DNA of 64,000 nucleotides from Corylus avellana. Lineage: Eukaryota > Streptophyta > Magnoliopsida > Fagales > Betulaceae. This document shows, piece by piece, positions 50,038 to 60,363 of this stretch. Positions within the stretch are counted from its first letter, which is position 1; each line of letters opens with the position of its first letter. Position numbers and translations under genes: made by a program. The stretch covers positions 3,492,669 through 3,556,668 of the forward strand of contig NC_081550.1 in the NCBI RefSeq assembly GCF_901000735.1, written 5' to 3'. The notes beneath the pieces are model-generated. The model was not told where the DNA came from. It worked only from the letters and a program-made list of their open reading frames with translations, and made no database searches.

Positions 50038-51075
50038 ATGATGGAGTATACCTCAAGTTCTGGAGCTTCATCTTCACCGCAGAGGCTTTGTTACTGTGAG
50101 CGGTCGATGGTTGTAAAAACAGCTCAAACAGAGCACAATTTCGGGAGGAGGTTTGTGGGTTGCGAAAATTACAAGGCACGTTTTATGTTTATGATGAGTG
50201 CTACGAAAATTTGGGCAAATTCTTCAAACACGTAATTTCTTGTTTATGGTTGTAATTTTTGTAGGGTATTCTTTAGGGTTTAAGGTAAGTATTAATAATT
50301 TCTTGTTTGAATTTCTTGTTTATGGTTTTAATTTTCGTTGTTGGTTATGTGTGTTTAAGTTGAGTAGTGATGGTTGTCGGTTCTTTGTTGGGTTATTTTA
50401 GGGTTTAGTTATTTGTTATAATTTGTTTAGGTGTGATGCTTGTGTAATGGTTGAAAACCAAAATTTGGGCAAGTTCTTCAAACTCTTTATCAATTTCTTG
50501 TTTATGGTTGTAATTTTTGTAGGGTGTTCTTTAGGGTTTAGGGTAAGTATTGATAATTTCTTGTTTATGGTTTTAATTTTCGTTGTTGGTTATGTATGTT
50601 TAAGTTGAGTAGTGATGGTTGTGGGTTCTTTGTTGGGTTATTTTAGGGTTTAGTTATTTGTTATAATTTGTTTAGGGTTTAGGGTTTGAACATGCCATAC
50701 TTCTCGCGCATGGCTTCTATTGTCAATATATAAGAGCATCTAGGGTTAGGCGTGATGCTTGTGTAATGGTTTAGGGTTTAGGTATCGAATTTTATGTGTA
50801 ATGGTTTTTCAACTACACTATCATATTCGATTGTGTAGCAAAAAAAAAAAAAAAAAAATTGATTGTGAAAAAAACTTTAACCATTTACCTATTTTAAATA
50901 TAACTATAAAAAAATGGGTATGTGTAATATTGTATGTGTTTAGATTGGTGATTAATATTTGTTTACTATTTTATAGATCAACCGAGATTGTGGTTACTTT
51001 GAATGGGTTGATCCTGAGCTGTGTGCGAAATGTAAAAGGGTTGGAACTTGGTTCTGGCGAAAGCACCAAAAATTG
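50038..51075 (+). CDS. zf-GRF membrane protein, copy 1, cut off by the gap
   Basis: Same gene as 60364-62192. Exon 1 is 50038-50175 and exon 2 starts at 50977, breaking off at the N run after the codons for RKHQK. The zinc-finger portion is complete (CYC...T..T...GRRFVGC, then CGYFEWVD). The coiled-coil and membrane segment fall in missing sequence. The intron holds about two minisatellite units here. If the two copies are alleles, this is not a separate gene. Confidence 0.75.
50196..50671 (+). repeat. Minisatellite in the zf-GRF intron, copy 1 (2 units)
   Basis: Two units of roughly 240 bp. Landmarks of each are aaatttgggcaa, tagggtgttctttagggttt and gttgttggttatgt. Copy 2 has about four units at the same place. 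Confidence 0.85.
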
Positions 51076-51175
51076 NNNNNNNNNNNNNNNNNNNNNNNNN
51101 NNNNNNNNNNNNNNNNNNNNNNNNNNNNNNNNNNNNNNNNNNNNNNNNNNNNNNNNNNNNNNNNNNNNNNNNNNN
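51076..51175. other. Assembly gap, 100 N
   Basis: Exactly 100 unknown bases, the conventional length for a scaffold gap of unknown size. Copy 1 of the duplication ends at its left edge and copy 2 begins at its right edge. Confidence 0.99.
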
Positions 51176-53498
51176 TCTTAAAAGTCACAAATACATCAGA
51201 TTTACTTCTCGAGAAATAAACTCATACCTTCTTGCTTGAGTCATCAATAAACGTGATGTAATACCGCGAGCCTCCAAGAGATGCCACTGGTGCGAGACCC
51301 CACAAATCCATGTGTACCAGCTCTAGCTTTCCAAGCTTAGGTGCATTGCCAACTTCCGCGAAACTCACATTCTTCTGCTTTCTTAGGATGCAGCCTTCAC
51401 ATAAATCAGACTCAACTGACTTTAACCCCGGTAGTTTCCCTTTTGACATAAGTACCTTCATCTCTTTCTCGCTCATGTGCCCAAGCCTGAGGTGCCATAG
51501 TTTTGAGACAGCAGTCGTATCTACAACAGCATCTGTATCCTTGCTATTCATGGTCATATAGAGAGTACCCGTCTTATGACCACGAGCCAAAATCCTAGCT
51601 CCCTTGCTGACCTTCCACTTTCCACCGTGGAAATGAATTGAATGCCCTTCCTCATCAAGCTGTCCCATTGAAATCAGATTCTTCTTCAACTCTAGAACAT
51701 GCCTGACCTTTTGTAGCTTCCATACCAAGTCACTGTGAACTCTAATGCGAACATCGTCTAGGCCCACAACATCCAACGCCGTTCCGTCAGCCAAATACAC
51801 ATTCCCGAAATTTCCACCAACATAGTTCTCGAGAATTTCACCGATCGCTGTCGTATGAAAAGATACTCCTGAGTCTAAGACCTAAGAATCAAGGGAACTG
51901 TCAACAGATAGAAGTAGGGCATCATATACTTCTTCTATCGCTATGTTTGTATAATCATTCTCAGTCTCCTTCCGCAGTTCCCTGCAATTCTTCTTGTAGT
52001 GGCTAGTCTTGCCACAGTTCCAACACTCAGGTTGTTGGCCGAATCTGAATTTGTTTCTCCCTTTTTCTGGAATTTGATCTGCCTTAACTAGAGTTTCTAT
52101 TTTGTCCTCTGCCCCGAGTCTCGAGGTTTAAAGCAGCACCAGAACAAGAGGCTTCACCCGCATCTTTTCTGCGAACCTCTTCACTGAGAATCAAATCTCT
52201 GACGTCTTCATAGCTCAGTTTACTCTTTCCTATAGAGTTTCTCACAGTCATTCTCACTGCTTCCCAGCTATTTGGCAAAGATGCCAAGACGATCAACGCG
52301 CGAACCTCATCATCAAAATTAATTTTCACTGAGGATAATTGATTTGTGATGGTGTTGAACTTATTGAGATGATGTGCCACCGAAGCCCCTTCCTCCATCT
52401 TTAGGTTGAACAATTTTTTCATCAGATGCACCTTGTTGTTAGCCGATGGCTTCTCATACATGCTTGACAAAGCCTTCATTAGACCTACTGTGGTCTTCTC
52501 CTTTACAAAGTTATGTGCAACTGATTTTGACAATGATAACCTGATAACTGCTAGGGCTTTACGATCAAGCAGAGCTCACTCGCTATCATACATGTCGTCG
52601 GGTTGTTCTTCCAAAAGAGGTTGATGAAGATCCTTCCCATAAAAAATATTTTCAATCTGTACATTCCAATACCCAAAATCTTTGCCGTCGAATTTCTCGA
52701 TTCCCATCTTTCCTTCTTCACCTGCCATCGCTCCCACTCAAACCAACAGCTCTGATACTAGTTGTTAGAAAATTAATCATATTTCCCAAGACCCGTGAGA
52801 TGCAAAAAATAAGAAGAATGCTGTATAACAAAAATAAGCAATCATACACAACACAAAGATTTAAGTGGTTTGGCTTAACAAGCCTACATCCACTGGCGGA
52901 GACGACCCGGAGAAAATTCACTATCAAAATATGGAGTACAAAAATAGTAGAAATAAAATCACTCAGATCCCAAAGCTCCAATGCACTCAAATCTCACTAT
53001 CACACAAGAGAGATTATTCGTAAAAAAGAATACAAAAGACAAATGTACAAACTCTTCTTTTGCTGGAACAGATAGCGGCTGATCTCTATTTTATTCTCAC
53101 TTTGCAACACCTTTTTCTTCTAATCACTTATTTTTGGCTCTTCCAAAAACCACTAAGAAAAAAACACCGTAACAGCCCGTGTACCTCTTTCTCTCTTTTT
53201 CTCCTCCCTTTGGTGCTCACAAGTACTCACGTTTAGCACACACATAAAGGCTCATGCTACAAGCCTTTTATAAGGCACTAAAATCGGTTAGACAATCCTA
53301 CTACAAGTAGGTCTTTTCCTCTTCAAAGTAAGTCACGGAAACTAAGTCCACATGGGACTTCAATAACCCTCGGTCAACACAAGAGTCCAACTTCCAAAAG
53401 GATTTTCAAATACCACTCATAAAAGGAGTCTCCAACATGTGAGAGAAATAAAAGACAATGGGGTCACTCCAAACTCGATTTCAATCCCATGTCTAACA
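51176..53498 (-). mobile_element. Copia element fragment (copy 2)
   Basis: Counterpart of 40778-43052: integrase and pre-integrase region (51222-51800), zinc knuckle, gag (52084-52728) and 5' LTR (52763-53498, with intact ...gtctaaca end). The target repeat cttaa follows at 53499-53503. The left part is lost at the gap. It shares the nonsense codons of copy 1 at equivalent positions in gag, protease and integrase. It keeps the protease DSG that reads DSR in copy 1, and does not have copy 1's gag frameshift near 42071. Confidence 0.88.
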
Positions 53499-53962
53499 CT
53501 TAATTGGGAGATACTTGAATAATGCTAGCTTGAATTATTGAAAAACTGGAAAGAAAGTGCCAAAGTGGTACTTGTGGGGCATCATTGTTTTAGTGCTAAC
53601 GCATAGGCAATCCAACATAAATGATGGCAGGATGAGATATTTTGTGAAAAAGTTTCAGACAAGTACTTACAGTTGCTCAATTATATATGGAAACAAAATG
53701 TGTAACTTATTGGGAGTACACATGGTCAGATCCTTGAAATAAAAACAAGAGGGAAGGAAATCAGAGACATAATTATTTTTGGTGAATTGATTAACCGAAA
53801 TTAAATCTTTGTGAATTAAAGAAACATGAAGAGCACAATTTTTTTAGATAAAAATTTCATTTAAATGAATGAAAAATAAAGAAACCAAATATGCATGGTA
53901 CGGTGGATGAGAAAACCAATTGGGCATTCCCAAGGTCTGAACCATGATATTCCTCGGCTCTC

Positions 53963-54232
53963 AGGATTCGAATTTCTTGAAATTTTTAGAGAAATTTTAG
54001 TTTTTGAAATTTTATATTTAAATAGTTCATTTCCATCTAAGAGTCATCATCCTGTCACGTGTCCCATTATTAATAAAATAATGATAATTATTAATATCAT
54101 TGCAAATTAATTATTATTTTATTAATAGTGAAACACGTGACATGGGTAATAATTCTTAGATAAAAATAAATAATTTAAATATGAAATTTCAGAAATTATA
54201 ATTTTTGTAAAAATTTCAAGGGATCCGGAGCC
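53963..54232. mobile_element. hAT-like MITE, copy 2
   Basis: Counterpart of 43517-43784. The left target repeat is mutated here (cggctctc), while the right one is still cagctccc (54233-54240). Confidence 0.72.
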
Positions 54233-54240
54233 CAGCTCCC

Positions 54241-56219
54241 AAAGTAAAATTCTCAAGAGTGGTGGGGTCGGAGAAGGGGAGCCATTAATTTGAGCTTTCA
54301 AAACGAGGAAAGTTAATCTCTGTTAACAAGTTTAATGGAAAAGACATGGTTGAGGTTGACAAGAGAAAGAATTAATGGAGGTGGAGGCCAGAGGTGGCAG
54401 ATAAACTGGAAGCCTACGTTGGTCAAATTTGGATGTTGGTTAATTTTAAGGAAAACTTTACAAAAATTCTTTAAAATTTTTACACATTTTAAAAATACTT
54501 TCAAAATTTAAAAACTCTTAATTATGAGTATTCAACTTTCAATTTCTTTTAATTATTCAATTCCGATAGAAGTTTTCGTTAAATCTTATCAAAATACTCA
54601 AAATATTTTTAATAAAATTTTGTAAGTATTCAGGTTTTTTTATTTAAAAAAAAAAATCTTTGCAATTTTTTTAATATTTTTATTAAAACAATGAGTATTT
54701 TGAAAATTTTGACAAAATTAAACGAAAAAATTTTAATTAAACGGGGTAGTTGAAATAAATTAAAAGTACAATACCTTAATTGAGAATTTTTAAACTTGTA
54801 TATTAAAACGAGTGGAAGTTCAGAGAAAATTTTTGTGAAATTTCTTCCCAGCACACTATTCATCATCCCACCACACTATTTATTTCATTTTTTTCAAAAA
54901 AAACATTCTTACTTTAATATCAAATCATTCACTTTTTATATCACATCATTTACTTTTTATTACTATTCAAATAAAAAAAAATCACTACAAAACAAAAATT
55001 TTTACTTTTCAATATTACTTTTTCATTTTTTTATACCAATTATTATTATGTTTTTTTTATTCTTTCTATTCATAAACAGTGCGGTGGAGAATAAACGGTA
55101 CCATGGGGTTTAACAAACACCCCCGACATGTAGAGAGAGAGAGAGAGTCGTGAAGAATAGGCTGCAACCAGATGGTCCATCTTCTTCATTAACCCGGTTG
55201 GCAGTGAAATCAGAAACTTCTGTTCGCATTGATTTGTCTATGCTTTTGCCTCCAGCCTGATCAGACCCCGGGGGGCGGACGACTGTCCCCTATGATAAAT
55301 GCTTGGCCAGATCTAGTTTGTTGGATTAACGACATTTCTGACAATTTTACTATTTAAATCTAATTTGAGAAATAAATACAAGAGAGTTTATATTGGCCTA
55401 TCCAGCAAATTAAACTTTGAACTACTCCATTATCGGCTAATACGAGTTAACTCTGTAAAACCTATCTCACATTTACAATATGAATTACTAGTAATTTGAA
55501 GAATAAATTATTTGAATTCAAATCCCAGTTTGCTTTCATAAATTATACCAAATTTTAAGTTTTTGCGGAGTCACAAATCATTAGAATTAAAAATCAATTT
55601 TAAAATCTATTCATTATAAAAAGTATTTCTTAGATAAAGGCGAATAAGAGCATTTACATTGGTTTATAAGGATAAAAATAAGGATAAAAATATGGTTCTT
55701 AGCATTACTCATATTTTTATGCAAAATAGTTAATTAAAACTCACTTTATTTAGTTTAACTAATGAGTTTTAAAAGACATCATGCATCGAATTATCTATTT
55801 TTTTACCAATATCATTTAAATTTTATTTTTTTATAAGGATTGTATTTTTACTAAAGATCCGATTTTTCAACTCTTAGGAAAAAAAAAATAGATGTGGAGA
55901 GATAAATAATAAGAGAAAATTTTGAAAAAAGAGAGATGTGGAAAGAGAAATAGTATATTAATTAATGAGATAGATATGTGTAGCGGTGCACTATTCACAA
56001 ATACAACAAAAATATATTTTGCATTTAAAATGTATAATCTAATGCTAAATTTTTTTTAGTGTTTTATTACCTATTTTAAATAAAAATAAGAAATAGTTAA
56101 GTTGTGAGTGCTCTTGCATCATGTCATTCACACGTCACTAGCTAAAAGTTATTTGAGCCAGCTCACGAAGACTTTAAAATATAGGATTAAAACAAAATAA
56201 TAAAATTAAGGGTTAAATA
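54241..56219. other. Non-coding spacer, copy 2
   Basis: Counterpart of 43793-45919. Holds the empty SINE site near 56026-56044 and a 13-bp tandem repeat (ggataaaaataag) near 55669-55694. No gene seen. Confidence 0.5.
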
Positions 56220-57010
56220 CTAAATATCTATGGGGTTCACAACTTTTTTTTTCTTTTTTTTTTCTAGGGTTTCATTTTTATCACATGAGATCTCTATGAT
56301 TTTGATAATAGACCAAATTAGTCATTCTATCAGTTGACCGTTAATTGACTTAACGGGATTCCACGTAGACCAATCAGATGTTGATATGTGACACCAACTT
56401 AATTTTTTTTTTTAATTAAAAAAAATGTGTTTTTTTTTTAAAAAAAAAAAAAAAGTAAAGGAAAAAAAATTGGGGGTGGCTCTTTGGCCATGAGGGTGGC
56501 TTTTGGCCGGATGGGGGTGGCTCGGCCACCCCCTTAGCTCCAAGGAGGTGGCTCGGCCACCCCCTTGGCTCCTCGGCCACCCCTTGGGTGCCCAAGGGGG
56601 TGGCCGAAACCACCCCCAGTGGGTATTGGGGGTGGCTCGGTACTCACTGGGGGTGGGTTCAGTCACCCCCTAGGCTCCATGGGGGTGGCTCGGCCACCCC
56701 CATTCGGCCAGATGGGGGTGGCCATGGCCTCAGCCACCCCCAAATGGCAAAGAGCCACCCCCAATTTTCTTTTTTTTTTTAAAAAAAAAAAATACATTTT
56801 TTTAAAATTAAAAAAAATTAAGTAAGTACCACGTGTCAACATCTGATTGATTCACGTGAAATTTACGTTAAGTCAACTAACAGTCAACTGACGGAGGACT
56901 AATTTGGTTTATTATCGAAACCACATGGACTTTCTGTAATAAAAATTAAACCCTAAGGAAAAAAAAAATAAAGTTGTGAAACCCCATAAGAGATATTTAG
57001 TATTTAACCC
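56220..57010. mobile_element. Mutator-type MITE with GC-rich palindromic core, copy 2
   Basis: Counterpart of 45920-46709, with the same 9-bp target repeat taaaattaa at 56211-56219 and 57011-57019. One block in the core differs: ggtggctcggccaccccc here against ggtggccgagccaccccc in copy 1, so pairing is kept. It has an additional piece near 56848-56866. Confidence 0.88.
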
Positions 57011-57029
57011 TAAAATTAAATAATTAAAA

Positions 57030-58016
57030 TAGAAGGTGAAACATAAGTATTATGAAAAAAAAAATAATAATAATCATTGGGGTTTTGGCAACGCTCTGAG
57101 AGACAGGCACTCCCCTCTCTCCTCTTACTGTAGACAACCTTTCTTTTCAGGTAGCCCATGGGGGAGGGAGCTACGGTTCCCTCCTTCCCTTCCTTTTTCC
57201 TTTTTTCTCCTGTGTGTATTTCTGCTACTTTTTGCACCTCTTTGGAGGTTTTATCCGCCTCTCCGGAGGATTTACCTTTGTCAAGCATATCTATCAACTC
57301 ATTTAGCCGCTCGGTTTCAGCCTCCAACCGTTGTCCTCGGCCCCGGATCTGCTACCTTTCTGAAGATTTTGGATCTGATTTTTAAAAAATTAGATCTATC
57401 ATTTTCAGGAAGCCACATGGCCCACATCCACAGACGTGCCCCTCCTCCGTGATCCTGGGTCCCTCCGCTTCCTGCCGGCATCGACTGCATCGTCATCTGG
57501 CCACCACAAGATGGTACGTGGTCCCCACGCGCCCGAGAGTTGGTCTTATTAGCGGGAGCATGAACGCCACACGCCGCCGTGCAGCGTCTTCCTCTGCCCC
57601 TCCTCTCGATTGTCGGCTACTTCAGTCACTGATGTTGCTGTTTTGTCTTTGCTTTTTCATGCTTTATGTCTTATTGTTCTGTTTGTATATTTTTTTTTTT
57701 TTGTTATGGTGTGGCCGTCTGTCGGTGTCCCATATCTAGCCTTTTACATCGCAGATTCTATTCTGCTTGCAAAGATTTATTCGGATTTCTTTGTTTTGCC
57801 TTTATTAGCAGCCCTTTGTGGCTGCATTGGTACTTTTATAGGGCTGGGTCATTTTTTTGACCCATTCTCTCTTGTTACTTTGCTTGGTTTTCAATTCTCT
57901 TGTTTCTGCTTTGCTATTAGGTTTGGTTTGAGCTCTTGTTTGAGTTGGTTACTCTCTTTGTAATTTTCCGTTCCCATTTTTCTTATTCGTTTATAAAAAA
58001 AAAAAATAATAATTAA
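57030..58016 (+). mobile_element. Poly-A-tailed retroposon, copy 2
   Basis: Counterpart of 46729-47720. The 17-bp flanking repeat is at 57013-57029 and 58017-58033. No domain recognised. Confidence 0.55.
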
Positions 58017-58419
58017 AAATTAAATAATTAAAAAAATTGAATGTGAATGCTTTAAATGACTAAAATATTAGAATATGAAGGTGATTTGACAATGATTTGA
58101 CAATGAGTTGATTAGAGACGTAGTTATTGTGACCCCAATTATTATTGTCTGTTCTTTATATCCATTGACGAAGAAGATTCTTGTCAAGATTTGGAAACAG
58201 GAAAATAGCACCTCCGTGAGTGCCCCCCACCCATCGTGATTAACTCCAATAATTTTAGTCTAAGGGCTTGATAAGTTTGAGAAGGTGATCTTCATTATTA
58301 ACAATATTTAACTAGCAACACTAATTATAACCATTAAAATCGACATAGTGATCCATTGTTTTATAACTTTGTGCTGATTTTTACCATATACATACAATTT
58401 CCTGATCATTTCATAATTC

Positions 58420-58630
58420 TGTTAAATTATTAGTTATCCTAAAAACTTAAACTAATAGGAAATTATACTTTAACATTTTTCTTCATGTGTAAGTTCAAAC
58501 TCTTTTTTTAATAAGTGAAGATTAATACGTAGAATATTTAATTTAAATGGGAGGTAATTTGACGGAATTAATATTCAATCTCAAAAAAAATTTAATCACT
58601 TAATTATTATTTTAATAAACTCTAAAGAGT
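58420..58630 (-). mobile_element. TRIM fragment, copy 2
   Basis: Counterpart of 48124-48332, with the same remaining terminal repeat and interior block. A longer A run follows it (about 58640-58656). Confidence 0.58.
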
Positions 58631-59142
58631 AATATTTCAAAAAAAAAAAAAAAAAACCACTTTAAAGAGTAATGCTATAAATATGACATTTATTCCTTTT
58701 TTATTTTTTAAATACGATGTAATTTTTAAAATTATTATTATATTTTAGATAAATTACTTTTTTATTTTAATTCAATTATGATTTTAAAAACATATCAAAT
58801 CACCTTTGAAAGATAAAAGTTATAACGACATTACGCAACTCTAAACTAGCTACGTATGTTCTTGTTCCATCTAAGTCAAATACTTTGATTTTAGTTAATA
58901 TAATTATTAATAAAACTAAGGAAGACGTTAAAAAATATATATCTTTTATTGCTGACATGATTTTTATGCAAGTTTTATTTATATTTCCCCCCAAAAAAAA
59001 AAATTAAGAAAATGCTAAAGTATTTCTACTTTTGAAAAGTAGATTTTATTTCAAGACATTTAAAAAAAGAAAGAAAGAAAGAAAATAGAACATGTAAATT
59101 AGACAGAGGGAGTATTATGGTAGATTTAATAAATATATACGA

Positions 59143-59298
59143 GTAATTTTAGATGGTCTACTTGTGTCCTACTAATAATGATGTGACTATTAAAATCACC
59201 ATTTGATCAAAATTCAATAATGATCAATTAAAAGTCTAATGATGTTTTTAATAGGCACATCATTTTTAGTAGGACACAAGTAAGCCTCCTAAAATTAC
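59143..59298. mobile_element. Small foldback MITE, copy 2
   Basis: Counterpart of 48840-48995. A few base changes make the arms pair slightly better here (agtaggacac facing gtgtcctact). Confidence 0.63.
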
Positions 59299-59647
59299 TA
59301 CTATATACAGTACCAAAAAGATTGTTGTTAGGATTTTAGAATTTCTTTATCCATAATTATCCAAAAAGAAATGCTATTTTTTCATCTCCATCTTTTTATT
59401 TATTTATTATTATTATTTTTTTTTTTTCTAGTTTTCAATTGAATCTCTATGACTTACATGATTAATTTGAAAAAGAAATGAATGAGAAATAAATTGACAA
59501 TAAAGGAATACCAGGTCTCTTATCCAAATTATAAGGCGAGGCAAGGTGAAAGCCGATAGCCTATATAATCCGTCCTAAGAGCATTCCAATCAAGCTCTTT
59601 AAATTTTTTTTTAAAATTTAATTTTGAAAATGTTTTTTTTTTTAATT

Positions 59648-59870
59648 TAGGAAAAATTACAGTTTACCCCCCCCTCCCAAAGTTGTCAGCGATTTGCAAT
59701 TCCGCCTCCAAAATTTCAATTTTTGCAATCCACCCCACTAAAGTTTCAATTTTTTGCAATTCAGACACTCCGTCAGTCAAACCCGCTTTGACTGACGGAA
59801 CAGTGACCACGTGCGACGCACGTGGTCACTTTATGCGATTTAGTGCCCAAAATACCCCCATCAATTGGTA
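59648..59870. repeat. Mutator-like foldback arm with nested palindromes, copy 2
   Basis: Counterpart of 49345-49560. The two-G-box palindrome is at 59803-59829 (loop gac instead of aac). It is followed by a short tandem run of tgacccacgcccaaaccca units, one more than in copy 1. Confidence 0.55.
59803..59829. promoter_or_regulatory. Two-G-box palindrome, copy 2
   Basis: Arms gtgaccacgtgc and gcacgtggtcac are unchanged from copy 1, while the central base differs. The arms thus remain perfect in both copies. Confidence 0.5.
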
Positions 59871-60363
59871 CACCCTGACCCACGCCCAAACCCAACTGAC
59901 CCACGCCCAAACCCATCTGACCCACGCCTCGACCCTGCTGACCCAACCCCCAACCCAACTCAGACTTAAAATTAGTTAAAACAGCAAATAAACAAAACTG
60001 AAAAGGTCTGGAAAAACTCGGCACGCAAGAGGGAGGGGAGGACATTGCTGAGTCACGAGCGAAAGGGACCCGAGAGAGGTAGAACCCACCTCCGACAGCC
60101 ACGCGACAAGCTACCCGACACCCACTCGAGATCAACCCAAAGTTTGGAGCTTTGCGCATTTGTGTACGACGAGGTAAGTTTTTGCCCTTATTTGATTCGT
60201 AAATTTACACCGAAATGTGTAGTATCGTTCTAGGGTTTTTCGTAAATTGGGGTTTTCTTGAGAGGGTTTTTAATTTGGTTATCCCTAACTCTGTGATGTT
60301 GATTTATTGTTAACAAATTTTTGTTTTATATTGTATATTGATTTATTGTGAATAGAGAGAGAA

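Larger units (their letters stand above)
40778..51075. repeat. Copy 1 of a 10.3-kb duplicated segment
   Basis: This stretch is repeated, in the same order and orientation, at 51176-61901. It covers part of the copia element, its 5' LTR, several MITEs, a retroposon and most of the zf-GRF gene. It ends exactly at the N run at 51076. Unique portions differ by roughly one to a few percent by eye (not computed), plus indels. Copy 1 alone has the SINE at 45633, and it lacks 63 bp of integrase region and two minisatellite units. Confidence 0.95.
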